The notes under the pieces: model-generated
Seen by the model: only the letters and a program-made list of their open reading frames with translations
The model's database searches: none
What the model was told of the DNA's origin: nothing
Position numbers and translations under genes: made by a program
Assembly: GCA_903813345.2 (NCBI GenBank)
Contig: CAIIXF020000010.1
Location: 4,147,169-4,207,168, forward strand
Reading direction: 5' to 3'
DNA length: 60,000 bases
Origin: Owenia fusiformis
Taxonomy: Eukaryota > Annelida > Polychaeta > Sabellida > Oweniidae
Shown: positions 24,371-35,044 of the stretch, one piece after another
Layout of the letters: each line of letters starts with the position of its first letter
How positions within the stretch are numbered: the stretch's first letter is position 1

Positions 24371-24380
24371 TCTCCCTTTG
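24371..24380 (-). other. polypurine tract of the gypsy element
   Basis: Read on the minus strand, AAAGGGAGA lies directly before the 3' LTR, where the plus-strand primer of reverse transcription is expected. Confidence 0.75.
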
Positions 24381-24530
24381 GAAGCCTTTGATTGTGTTAC
24401 TACTTCGTATGTTACACTTAAACTAATAATGTCCATAAGACTTAAAACTATGTAAGAATTTAAATGTTCATAAGAGTTGGTAATACAGTCTCTAACTCTC
24501 TCTAAATCATACATAGTGTAAATAATGTCA

Positions 24531-24869
24531 CTATAGCTCATCAATAAGTCTTTTAACAGGTTTCCTCAATCTGTGAGACCTTCTCAATATAGGTTCACTG
24601 TTAACACTTGGGTTATTTTCAACCGGAACCTCAACCTGGCTAGAACCACTAATTGGTGATCCAGCATTATCAACTACCATAGATGACTGTGACTCTTTTG
24701 AGTCTGTATGTACATTTAGATCATCTTGATCTTCATACCTATTAAATAATGGTGGTGTACACTTAACCAAAGATGACCTATTCCTTCTAAAGGATTTACC
24801 TGAAGGTGTTTCTACCCTATACGACCTTGGAAATGGTAACTTCTCAATTACAGTACCATGTTGTTTCAT
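24531..24869 (-). pseudogene. gypsy pol, C-terminal tail in shifted frame
   Basis: This open frame of 112 codons continues the integrase C-terminal region (a YRVETPSGKSF stretch typical of the small beta-barrel tail of Ty3/gypsy integrases), but in a different frame from the upstream pol ORF. The break falls close to 24,890 in an A-rich codon run, which suggests a one-base deletion. The tail ends with a basic RRSHRLRKPVKR stretch before the stop. Confidence 0.8.
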
Positions 24870-27307
24870 ATCACTAACAAAGACATTGTCACCCTGTTTA
24901 GCTTTTCTAGGCTTGAAGCCCTGTGATGTCTATCAAAGTTCAATTTGCTTTGATTCCTGTATTTCACTTCCCTCTCCCTTACATTTTGTAAAAATGGCCA
25001 ATTTGGTTTCAAGAGACTTGGGACTTGAGGAATATGATTACGAATCTTCCTTCCAAATAAGAGCTCAGAGGGACTATACCCATTTGCAAGAGGGGTGCTC
25101 CTATAAGCCAAAAGAGATACATAAGGATCTCGCGATTTCTTAATTAGATTTTTGACTGTTTGCACCGCCCTTTCAATTTCGCCATTACTCTGAGCGAACA
25201 TAGGAGAGCTCGTTGTAATCTCAAAATTGTACTCTTTAGCGAATTTCTTGTATTCTCGCGATGAAAATTGCGGTCCATTATCCGACCTTACCCTCTGCGG
25301 AATACCGTGTCTGCTAAATATAGACTTCAAATGAGTTATGATTTGACCGGAGGAAAGACCATTCAATTTTGCTACCTCAACATATCTGGAGAAATAGTCT
25401 ACCACCAGAAGATATGTAACCCCTTTGAGTGTATACAAGTCTGTTCCAAGTAATTGCCATGGAAACTGAGGAAATTCAGTTGGAATGAGTGGTTCTGAGT
25501 GATTTTTCCTATGTTCAGCACACACAGTACATTTAAAAACCACGTCTTCAATTTGTTTGCTTAAACCAGGCCACCACATAGATAGTTTTGCACGTTCGCG
25601 GCATTTAACAATTCCTTGATGCCCCATGTGAATGCGATCTAGCATTTCCAATCTCAAATTAGACGGGATAATAATACGTTCGCCTCGCATAAGTAAGCCA
25701 TTGACTAAGTTATATTCTGCGCGATGTTGTAAGTATGGTTTCAAAACACCGGGAATATTTGATCTTTCAGGCCAACCATTCATTGTGTATTCAGTAATTG
25801 CTTGGCATATTACATCATTCATTTGCTCATGTTTGATTTGTTCCAATCTTGCTTCTGTTGCAGGAAGATTTCTATACACTGAATCGATCATAGCATTTGC
25901 GCTCGATTCTAGGTCAACATTATCGCCCACTTCACTAAGCGGTGCTCGCGATAAAGCATCGGGTATAATAAGGTTCTTACCTGGTACATGCGAGATTGTA
26001 TACCTGTATCTGAAAAGCCTTATTCTGAAGCGCTGTATTCTAACAGGTAACTCATCAAGATTTTTGACACTTAAAAGTGGAACAAGTGGTTTGTGATCTG
26101 TATGAATGTGAAACTTGAGACCAATGAGAAATGTCGCGAATTTCTCGCAAGCCCATGTAATCGCAAGAGCCTCTTTCTCTATTTGTGCATATCTCATTTC
26201 AGTTTCTGACATAGAACACGATGCGAAAGCTACCGGCTGCCATTCTCCCTTTGGAGGACGTTGCTCCAGTGAAGATCCCAGCCCAAATTTTGAAGCATCA
26301 GCAGAAACTCTGGTTTCATGATTATAATCATAAATTTTCAAAACTGGTAGTTTACTGATTTCAGCTTTTATACTTTCAAAAGCATTTTGCTGTGCAATGT
26401 CCCACAAAAACGCACGGTCTTTTTTAAGAAGTTCGCGAATTGGTTGAGATTTTTCAGCCAGATTTGGTGAAAATTTCCGGAGTTGATTGATTATCCCCAA
26501 AAATCTACGAACTCCCGAAACATCTGTCGGACTCGGCATTTCAATGATTGCACGCACTTTATCAGGATCAGCGGAAATTGAATTCCCATTGATTATATGA
26601 CCCAGATATTTGATAGTGGTTTTCCTAAACTCACATTTCTTTTTGTTGAGCGTCACACCGGCATTTTTGAGTTTCACAAGGACACTTTCAAGTACCTTGT
26701 CATGCTCAGCAGTATCCTTACCAAAGACAAGAATATCGTCCATTTGACAAACAACATTTGACATTCCAGCTAAAATTTCATTCATTCTTCGCTGAAAATG
26801 TTCAGGAGCTGAATTTATCCCAAAAGGAACTCTGTTGAAATAATACCGCCCAAATGGAGTGATAAATGTGGTCAAATGACGGGACTTGGGATCTAAGGGT
26901 ACTTGATAAAATCCAGAATTGCAGTCTAGCTTTGTAAATACCTGCCCCCCTGCCAGCTGACCCAAGGTGACATCTACACTTGGAAGTGTATACTTTTCAA
27001 CACATACAGCTTCATTGAGTTTGGTAAAATCAACACACAATCTAACATTATGCTCGTCTTTGACTACAACCACTAAGGGAGCGCACCATTCTGTAGGTTC
27101 ATCAATTTTTGAGACGACCCCCAAACTTTCAAGTTTTTCAAGTTCAGCCTTAACTTTAGGCAATAATGGTAAAGCTACATTGCGCGTAGTGGTTAGAGCG
27201 AAAGGCTGAGCATCAGATTTGAGTTTTATTTCATAAGATTTTTCAAGTCTTCCTAAGCCTGTGAAAAGCTCTGCATGTTTAGAGTATATCTTGTGTATCT
27301 CAATCAC
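24866..27307 (-). CDS. pol: gypsy pol: reverse transcriptase, RNase H, integrase
   Basis: The 813-codon frame covers the replicative enzymes. Reverse transcriptase lies at about 45-230 with the catalytic MDD at 189-191 (QMDD in place of the commoner YxDD). RNase H lies at about 325-440 with acidic residues near D337, E379 and D404. Integrase follows with an HHCC zinc finger (H560, H563, C593, C596) and a DDE core near D623, D676 and E712. The first six codons come from the LINE, since gypsy sequence begins at the duplicated target near 27,289. The frame is lost near 24,890 and the C-terminal tail continues in the next frame. The copy is therefore not intact. Confidence 0.95.
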   Translation of the reverse strand: MIEIHKIYSKHAELFTGLGRLEKSYEIKLKSDAQPFALTTTRNVALPLLPKVKAELEKLESLGVVSKIDEPTEWCAPLVVVVKDEHNVRLCVDFTKLNEAVCVEKYTLPSVDVTLGQLAGGQVFTKLDCNSGFYQVPLDPKSRHLTTFITPFGRYYFNRVPFGINSAPEHFQRRMNEILAGMSNVVCQMDDILVFGKDTAEHDKVLESVLVKLKNAGVTLNKKKCEFRKTTIKYLGHIINGNSISADPDKVRAIIEMPSPTDVSGVRRFLGIINQLRKFSPNLAEKSQPIRELLKKDRAFLWDIAQQNAFESIKAEISKLPVLKIYDYNHETRVSADASKFGLGSSLEQRPPKGEWQPVAFASCSMSETEMRYAQIEKEALAITWACEKFATFLIGLKFHIHTDHKPLVPLLSVKNLDELPVRIQRFRIRLFRYRYTISHVPGKNLIIPDALSRAPLSEVGDNVDLESSANAMIDSVYRNLPATEARLEQIKHEQMNDVICQAITEYTMNGWPERSNIPGVLKPYLQHRAEYNLVNGLLMRGERIIIPSNLRLEMLDRIHMGHQGIVKCRERAKLSMWWPGLSKQIEDVVFKCTVCAEHRKNHSEPLIPTEFPQFPWQLLGTDLYTLKGVTYLLVVDYFSRYVEVAKLNGLSSGQIITHLKSIFSRHGIPQRVRSDNGPQFSSREYKKFAKEYNFEITTSSPMFAQSNGEIERAVQTVKNLIKKSRDPYVSLLAYRSTPLANGYSPSELLFGRKIRNHIPQVPSLLKPNWPFLQNVREREVKYRNQSKLNFDRHHRASSLEKLNRVTMSLLVI
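27275..27289. repeat. target-site duplication of the LINE, left copy
   Basis: ATGTTTAGAGTATAT occurs here and again at 32579-32593, just after the LINE poly(A). The 15-base direct duplication is typical of target-primed reverse transcription. Confidence 0.95.
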
Positions 27308-28100
27308 GTATCAAAAATATGTTTATTACGTTCTTAAATGTAGACTCTTTTGATTAACGTGTTTCTTGGGTTGCATTTTGAATAGTTACACCATTGAAAA
27401 TGGTCAAAGATTTATATGATCTGCCAGTACCCACTTATGATGGAAGCGAGTATTTTTGGTACTGTAAAAGATGCATTGTCAAAACAATAACCTGGTTGTG
27501 CAAGGTAGCCTCTTCAATAACAATATGTTAGCGTCTTATGTAGCCACTGATGTTTTGGCAGCATGTATTTTTTAGGTTTACCTTATGTGATGATACTCCT
27601 AGTGATATTTTTCAATATGTAAATTTAGTTTTCTTTTTTTTACTTGAAACAACACTGGTTACTTAATTGTGATTTATGGGCAGCTTTCTCAACCTTGTTT
27701 ATCTCAATCATGTATCAAAAATATGTCTACACGTTCTTAAATGTAGACCCTTTTGAGTAACCCGTTTCTTGGGTTGCCATTTGAGTTACCTGTTTCTTGA
27801 ATTGCCTTTTGAGTAACCTGTTAATTGGGTTGCTTTGTGAGTTACCTGTTTCTTGGGTGCGAAGGCGAAACCTATCTATAAATTCCAAGGTTTATTAATA
27901 GAGGGATGTAACTGATGGCTAGTAGCTAGCTAGAGGTTTTCTTTTTTTCGAAACAATGCTTACTACTTACAAATACTTATGGGGCCATTTTTTCGATTTT
28001 GTGTTTCTCGATCAAACATTCAAACATTTAGAAAAGTGTTTCAATTGTAGGCCCCTTTAAATAATCTTTTTAGATAGTCAGGGCGTAACTATACTGACTA
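27290..28100 (+). repeat. tandem monomers in the LINE 5' UTR
   Basis: A unit of about 404 bases starting CTTGTGTATCTCAATCACGT repeats from 27694 (CTTGTTTATCTCAATCATGT). Inside the second unit a 27-30 base minisatellite (ACCTGTTTCTTGGGTTGC type) is repeated four times. Tandem 5' UTR monomers are a known promoter design in some L1 elements. Confidence 0.75.
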
Positions 28101-28658
28101 TTCCCAACAGCCAGGGTGATTTATTGTAGGAATTTAAGTAATGGTTGAGAAGGGTATATAACTTATGTTCTGTAAACCACATCTTTTTTTAAAAACGGTA
28201 TATTGAATTATTACCGCTACTGTACGCATACGACTGGACTTCTATGCAAAGGTTTTGAAGCGGCTTCTTTTTGTATTTTGAAAATGAATATTGTTTCTGT
28301 TAAATACTCTGTGAGTCTCGTATGTTTGGGTGTGAATGTATGTTTTTGTGACTTTGCAAATCATACCATGTATTTATGTGTGATAATGTGTGCTTTGATG
28401 TGCGTGAGTGTGTTGCACCTGAATGCCTTTTGTGTGTGCATGTCTTTTGTATTGAACAGGATTTATGTGAGTAACTCAAATACATATACGGGTTTTTATT
28501 GTGTAAGGTATGAGGTAGTGTGTTATATCCTATCTGTAGATGCACTAGACCGAGAAAATATAAAATGCTTTTATCTGATATTCCTTCGGGGTTTTGACCA
28601 CCTGGGCAAGTATAATGTATGTATGCCTGTGTTACGCGGTCTTATGGCTAAGTCTTTG

Positions 28659-31600
28659 GTGAAACCATATTGCTCCTATCCGTAACTTAAATTTAGGGTC
28701 CCTAAATACGAAGGGACTGAGACAAAATAAAAAGAGGGCGTCTATTTTCTTATTTCTGAAAAGAAAAAGACTTGATGTTGTTTTTCTACAAGAAACCCAT
28801 TCGTCAATAGCCGATGAAAATATGTGGAAAAGGGAATGGGGATCTGATATATATTTTGCGCATGGTCAAAAACGGAGCGAGCGTGGAGTCGCGATACTTT
28901 TTTCTAAACATCAGCGATATGACATTTTGGATATCGATACACATTCGTCAGGTAGGTATGTTATCATTAAATGTAAAATAGGTACTCACTCTTATACTTT
29001 TGTGAATATCTACGCGCCAAACGATGGTCACGAAAATAAGACTTTCTTTGAAAAGCTTCACACTCATATTTCAACGAACTTTGCTTCAGATTTTTTGATT
29101 ATAGGAGGTGATTGTAACATGATTCTCGACCCTAATACGGATAGATATTCCTACGGAATGACAAAACATAAAGAATCCGAATCTGCCGGTATCGTGAGAT
29201 CAATGATACATGATTTTAATCTTTTTGATATCTGGAGAACGTTAAACCCTTCTGCGGTACAATATACTTATGAGTCCTTTGCGAAGGATGAGTTTAAAAA
29301 TTCAAAATTTAAAAGTAGGATTGATATGTTTTTTGTTGACCGGAGGATCAAAAAGAATTGTGAGTGCTTTATCGAGCCTGCCATTCTTTCTGATCATAAA
29401 TTATTACGACTTAATATTGGTTTGGATACAGAAATGAGGGGGGCGGGTTTTTGGAAATTTAATAATAGTTTGCTACAAGACGAGGAGTACTCTTTAAGCA
29501 TCCGAAGCCTCATAACAAAATTACGTGACGAGCACCGTGATCTCAGCAAGATCGAATTATGGGAATTCATGAAGTTCAAAATTAAGGAAAAGACAATACA
29601 TTTTTCAAAGTTAAAATGTCGTGAAAATCGAAAAGCTGAACTTGAGTTACTAAAGGAGATCGAACATCTTGAATCTTTAATTGCAAGTGACGGCTCTACC
29701 TTAATCTCTTCGGTATGTGAAGCCTATGAAAGAGCAAAAGTCAAACTTGAAAAAATGTGTATCTATAAGGCGGAAGGTCATTTGATCCGAGCAAAAATTG
29801 ACCAGTATGAAAAAAATGAAAGATGTACGTCTTTTTTCTTTAATTTGGAAAAATCAAACCACGAGAAAAAACACATAACAAATTTGTCGATTGGTGGAGT
29901 AAGTATCGAAAATGATACTCGTATTTTGAATGAAATTAAACTCTTTTATCAAGATTTATACTCTGAAAAGGTCTCGCCCGATTTCAAAGATTTTGACATT
30001 TTTACTAATAATCTACAGTCGCGTAAACTATCTGAAGCGCAGAAGGCATCGTGCGAACTCAGACTTACTGAAGCAGAATGCTTTAAAGTTCTCTCAACGT
30101 TTAAGTCGAACAAAACACCGGGGAGTGATGGCCTTTCGGCCGAATGGTATAAAGCATTTTGGAACGACATTTCGACAGGTGTTGTTGACAGTTTTAACCT
30201 CTCACTTAGAGTTGGACTCTTATCTGTTAGTCAAAGGCAGGGCGTAATATCTTTGATTGAAAAATCGGGAAAGGATTTATCTCTGCTTAAAAACTGGCGT
30301 CCAATTTCATTGTTAAATATAGACTATAAAATTGTTTCTAAAGTGGTAAGTAAGAGAATTGAAGCGGTTCTCTGCGCGATTATTGAACCCGGTCAGACTG
30401 CCTTTGTCAAAGGAAGACTGATTGGCGAAAACATTCGATTTATGGAGGATTTACTAGTATATACTAGAGAAAGGAAAATACCAGGCATTATTTCTTTAAT
30501 TGACTTTGAAAAAGCATATGACAGTATCGAATGGAGTTTTATTGATTTTGCGTTGCGGTACTTTAATTTTGGCGATGAGTTAATCCGTTGGGTTAAGCTC
30601 TTTTACACTGATATCAATAGCTGCGTATTGAACAACGGGCATTCTACTGGGTGGTTTAAACTACATAGGGGTGTCCGTCAAGGAGATCCGTTAAGTTGCT
30701 CCCTTTTTGTTATATGTATTGAGGTACTTGCCCTTAAGATCAGGCAAGATGAAAATGTGAAAGGAATCGATCTAAATGGCCACACTCAGAAATTGATTAT
30801 GTATGCCGATGACACGTCTCTAATACTCAAAGATGCAAATTCCCTTGAAGCTGCCTTAAGCATTTTCGAAATTTTTTATCAATTATCGGGCCTAAAAATT
30901 AATAAGGAAAAAACCGAATGTTTTAGTGTTGGTGCCAACCATGATGGTGTGAATCCGAATATTGGGGGCTGTATTTGGGTAAAGAGGCCAAGTAAGTTTT
31001 TAGGCATCAGTGTATCATACGATCCAGAGCATAATAAGGCGATAAATTTTGACCGGAAAATAGAATCGTTGAAGAGGATTCTGAACCTCTGGGGTAAGCG
31101 AAATCTCACCATTTACGGTCGTATTATGATAATCAAATCCCTTGCAGTTTCACAGATCGTATATTCTATGTCCATGACTGTTACGCCCGACAGCATCATT
31201 TCAAAGGTGAATACTTTGATTTATAATTTTTTGTGGAAAGGGAAACGGGATAAAATAAAGCGAAATACTGTGGTCGGATCTTATGATCAGGGGGGCATTC
31301 GTATGGTGAACATGACATCAATGGAAAAAGCACTAAAAATTATGTGGCTTAAACGATTCCTTGATGACCAACTTAGCCACTGGAAAGTGATTCCGCGAAT
31401 ATATTTTGAACATTTTGGCGGTCTTAATCTACTTCTGCAATGTAGATATGATGTACGCCTATTTAAACAAAAAATCCCCGATTTCTATATGAATGCTCTT
31501 TCATATTATTCAACGGTAAGTGAGACGGAGGAACCAAAAAACAGTTCTGAGGTAAAGAGCGAGATACTATGGCATAATAAATACATACTTAGGGAGGGTA

Positions 31601-32394
31601 AACAGATATTTCAAAAAAGCCTTTTCGAAATGGGGGTTGTTCAAATAAATGATTTACTAAATGGGAATGGTAGTTTTATGGAACTGAATGATTTTAAATA
31701 CAAGTTCCAGGTGGATATAAACTTTTTAGACTACATTAGCCTAATATCTTCCATTCCGAAGAAATGGAAATCAATTTTAAAAAGCGATCCGAAAGCGAAG
31801 TGTGAAACCGAATACACTGAAAGCATCGAAGAGTTTTTTATTGGTAACAAAACGGTCCACATCAAAAATTTGAATACAAAAATGATTCAATTGTACATCA
31901 ATCAACAATGTTTTTCTGAATCAATAAGCGTTAAGCGCTTATGTTGCAAATATAATGTTAACGCTCGAGATATGTGTTCAATGGTATATGACATAACCAA
32001 AAACCACGCTTTTTGGGAATTACAGTATAAGATTATTAATAATATTTATGCCTCAAATTTGTACCTTAAACTTGTTGGTATACGTACGAATGATAAATGT
32101 GATTTTTGCGGCCAAAAAGAGACTATTGTCCACCGTTTTTGGGAGTGCAAGAACATCAAAAGTCTTTTAAAATATTTCGGAGATCAATGGAGAGAAAAGG
32201 ATATACACTTAAATGAGCAACACGTCATTGTTGGGTATTTCGATAGGAAACATTTTAGAAAGTTTAACTTTTCCGTTTTGATATTAAAATACTATGTTCA
32301 TAGAGCTTATTATTCCAACATGCCACTGACTTGTGTTGGATTTCAAGCATATTTAAACGAAGGTCTCAGACTGGAAAATATTTTTGATGAGTGA
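28659..32394 (+). CDS. LINE ORF2-type protein: endonuclease, reverse transcriptase, zinc finger
   Basis: The frame is open from 28659 to the stop at 32394; the first ATG is at 28822 (1,190 codons). Endonuclease motifs in order are LGSLNTKGL, LQETH, the GGDCN segment and ILSDHK near codon 190 counted from the ATG. The reverse transcriptase contains LKNWRPISLLN, DFEKAYDS, GVRQGDPLS and the catalytic YADD near codon 661. A C-terminal CDFCGQKETIVHRFWEC finger lies near codon 1093. This is the layout of L1/Tx1-clade LINEs that nick DNA and copy their RNA. LGSLNTKGL and LQETH lie before the first ATG, so the true start is unclear (see findings). No stop or frameshift was seen in the frame. Confidence 0.93.
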
Positions 32395-32500
32395 TTGTAT
32401 GTGTGTGTATGCATGATATGAATGAATGTCGTGTGAGTGGAATGGGTCTGTGTGTCGAATTTGGTATTCTTTGTATTTCTATTTCATTTGTAAAAACGGC

Positions 32501-33853
32501 TTACAGCAAATCACTTGTATCCTTGTGTAGTGAAAATGTAAATTGAGAAAAAAATAAAATAAACAAAAAAAAAAAAAAATGTTTAGAGTATATATCACTA
32601 CTCTCTGAGTTTGAAATTTGTTCAATGTGACTGTGATTAGATTTCAAGTTACAATTGGCATTCACAGATAGAAGACCTAAAGATCTTATGGCAGGTTTAC
32701 CCAACAGGCATTTTTGTAAGCCCTTTACTATGTAAAAATCCTGCTTGCAAGATTTATTACCAGCTGACACACTGGCACTAACCATGCCAGTACATTTCAA
32801 TACATGTTTACCAGCACCATACAAGATTTTACTTGGTTTTTGAATCTTTGAACATGATGATTTAACAGTATTGTAAATTTCGGGTGTGATAACTGAAACA
32901 TCTGCTCCAGTGTCTAGCTTGAACTGCACATGCTTTTGATTTAACATCAACAAAGTATCAAATTCATCACACTGAGGTTTGTTGGAAGTCAACAACCCTA
33001 TAAAGGCATGATCAAGATCTCTAGACGCTGTAACATGATCAACGTTATCGACTTTAGATAGGCAATATTTAGCCCAGTGGCCATATCGGGAACATTTCCC
33101 ACATTGTGAATTTTTGGCTTTGCATTTAGCTTTAATATGTGGCGTTCCACCGCATCTGGTACACTTAGAATTTGTAGCATTAGCTGGTGATTTGTCTTGT
33201 CCTGATCTCCTCTTCTTATGTGAACGATTCCTATTGCCCTTAAAACCGCCTTTCGAATTGGAGACTTCCTGAATCGCAGACTGGCTAGTAGGGATTCTTA
33301 ACTGTTCTTGTTGCTTATGAACAGCTGCCTTGGATTTCACAGCGTCCATTGCAGATTTTAGTGTTAACTTTGAGTCGAGTTGCAGTTTTTCTGACAATCG
33401 AGCATCTGATATACCGACCACAATACGGTCTCTGATGAATTGTTCACGACGAGTTTCTCCCACAACAGGAGCGTCAAAGTCGCAATGCTCCGACAAGGAA
33501 TACAAATCAGTAATGAAATTATCAACGGACTCACCGTCTTCTTGAATCCTTCTGTTAAATGTAGCACGTTCGAATATAACATTACGTCGAACAATGAAGT
33601 ATTCTTGAAATTTTGCTTTGACGCACTTATAGTTTTCACTGTCTTCATCAGCTGCGGTAAAAGTAAAACTCTGGAAGATATCCTCAGCGAATTCTCCCAT
33701 ATGGTAAATTAAACTGTTAATTTGAGTTTTATCTCCAGACTCATTTAAGTTTGAAGCTATCATATACCGCTCAAATCGCCTTATCCATTTTGTCCATAAC
33801 TCTGGCTTTGAGGAGTCCAATGGCTCAGGAGGCTGAACAAGAAGATTTGCCAT
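32501..33853 (-). CDS. gag: gypsy gag and protease
   Basis: The frame starts at ATG 33853 (MANLLVQPPEPLD) and encodes a capsid-like region to about residue 200, a basic linker, two CCHC knuckles (C231-C244, CTRCGGTPHIKAKC; C251-C264, CGKCSRYGHWAKYC) and an aspartic protease with FKLDTGADVSVI near residues 311-322. Genuine gypsy sequence ends at the duplicated target (32579-32593). The last codons, a run of Phe, come from the LINE poly(A) read in reverse. On both sides of the LINE the duplicated target reads in the same frame, so gag, protease and pol were once one continuous frame without a programmed shift. Confidence 0.93.
   Translation of the reverse strand: MANLLVQPPEPLDSSKPELWTKWIRRFERYMIASNLNESGDKTQINSLIYHMGEFAEDIFQSFTFTAADEDSENYKCVKAKFQEYFIVRRNVIFERATFNRRIQEDGESVDNFITDLYSLSEHCDFDAPVVGETRREQFIRDRIVVGISDARLSEKLQLDSKLTLKSAMDAVKSKAAVHKQQEQLRIPTSQSAIQEVSNSKGGFKGNRNRSHKKRRSGQDKSPANATNSKCTRCGGTPHIKAKCKAKNSQCGKCSRYGHWAKYCLSKVDNVDHVTASRDLDHAFIGLLTSNKPQCDEFDTLLMLNQKHVQFKLDTGADVSVITPEIYNTVKSSCSKIQKPSKILYGAGKHVLKCTGMVSASVSAGNKSCKQDFYIVKGLQKCLLGKPAIRSLGLLSVNANCNLKSNHSHIEQISNSESSDIYSKHFFFFLFILFFSQFTFSLHKDTSDLL
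32579..32593. repeat. target-site duplication of the LINE, right copy
   Basis: Identical to 27275-27289 and directly follows the LINE poly(A). Confidence 0.95.
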
Positions 33854-34085
33854 ATTGATTTGGTACAGTTCACATATATCATATATGGTTGAATATTATA
33901 ATATGCACATATATATACAGGAGTACTGTCTAGTAAGTTCTAGTATGTTGAGATATGATATTTTCGAAAATATAACTTATTTTCCGAGGAAAAATGTCAC
34001 CTGGTTTTCAAAATATCCACAATAATCCATCAACATCGGCTCCCACTGTCGATTTTTACGCAGTTTGAACTGTCCTCAGTGTAGA

Positions 34086-34103
34086 AATATATATCTGACA
34101 CCA
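34086..34103 (-). other. primer-binding site of the gypsy element
   Basis: Directly inside the 5' LTR the minus strand reads TGGTGTCAGATAT. TGG followed by TGTCAGA matches the 3' end of a tRNA-Leu with CCA added. The tRNA identity is inferred from memory of tRNA-Leu ends. Confidence 0.6.
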
Positions 34104-34310
34104 TGTTCTGTTATAATATGACGACAATAACAATGTTTTATGTTGATTTTTATGTCTATATTATACTTTGAAATATTTTACACATGTACATCAAGATGGC
34201 TGACTTTATCAGTAAAGATGGCGCTCGTGCATACAGTATGTCACGAAATAAACACAAGTATAGTATCACGAAATAACACAATCAAATATGATCAATCAGA
34301 TAATACAACA
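34104..34310 (-). repeat. 5' LTR of the Ty3/gypsy element
   Basis: Identical to 24164-24370. The target duplication AAATA follows at 34311-34315. It should carry the promoter for the leftward transcript. Confidence 0.95.
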
Positions 34311-34315
34311 AAATA

Positions 34316-35044
34316 AACACCCACTGGCTTGGGAAAGCTATTTTCCCTCTTAATAAATGCCTGTCCCCTTGGAAAAATGTTTTCAATTTCCCTCTTAGTC
34401 TTAATAAAAGCCAATGGCATTTATTTTGAGTTCTTTCTAATAAAGGCCCTGTGCAAAATAAATGCTCAGTGGGCCTATATGTTCGTTGAATTTAAAATTT
34501 CCCCTTCTACTCAATTTTTATAAATGTTTTATGCATCAGTATGTTGCATTTGGAGACACAAATAAACTCTTAAAAGGAAAATATTTTCTCTTTAGTATGT
34601 TAACTTTGTCTACAAATGCAACATATTAATGTGAAAACATTATAAAAAAAATGGAAGGAACTGAAAATCAGGAAAACATTTTTGAAAAAAATGTTGATGG
34701 GGTCTTTGCACCTTCCCTGTCTCAATCTCCAATTTTTTTTATCATCTGTATGAGTACTTTTCCTTTAGATAATGCATTGGCCTAACCTACACACCTTACA
34801 TTTTCAGAAAATTTCTGCAATTCAACATATGACCGTCTAAATTCTGTTGCGAAACCTTTAGTATTCTTTCAAGAAATTTCCTGCTTACATAAAAGTCTTT
34901 TACATTCTGTTTTTTTAATGTAACATAATGGCTGATACCAATATTGTTCAAAGTTGTATATGTTTACACTATGGAACTAATCATTCTTTGAATTGAGTTC
35001 GATTCCTGAACAACTGGATATTTGACTAAACATTCCTTGGATTT
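34316..35044. other. intron sequence right of the gypsy element
   Basis: AT-rich, with short repeats such as TTTTCCCTCTTAATAAA near 34,345-34,400. No exon supported. Confidence 0.4.

Larger units (their letters stand above)
27290..32578 (+). mobile_element. Tx1/L1-like LINE inserted in the gypsy element
   Basis: The element is bounded by a 15-bp target duplication and ends in A-rich sequence with AATAAA and about 14 A. It has about 1.4 kb of 5' sequence with tandem monomers, one long ORF (apurinic endonuclease, reverse transcriptase, C-terminal CCHC-like finger) and a TG-rich 3' UTR. It inserted in the opposite orientation to the gypsy element, so it is sense to the lectin gene. It is younger than the gypsy insertion because it splits it. 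It looks nearly full length; no separate recognisable ORF1 was found. Confidence 0.95.
24164..34310 (-). mobile_element. Ty3/gypsy LTR retrotransposon, interrupted by a LINE
   Basis: Identical 207-bp LTRs, a 5-bp target duplication (AAATA), a primer-binding site next to the 5' LTR, a purine tract next to the 3' LTR, and gag-protease-RT-RNase H-integrase in the order of the Ty3/gypsy group define the element. Without the LINE it is about 4.8 kb. It lies antisense in the 24-kb lectin intron. LTR identity argues for a recent insertion, yet the copy is already disabled by a frameshift near the end of pol and by the LINE between protease and RT. The gag style resembles the Mag-type lineage, but that is an impression only. 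Confidence 0.95.

Noticed and set aside
28203-28685. 160-codon frame as LINE ORF1
   Set aside because: It shows no coiled coil, RRM or CCHC motif and is rich in V, C, Y and M as expected for TG-rich untranslated DNA.
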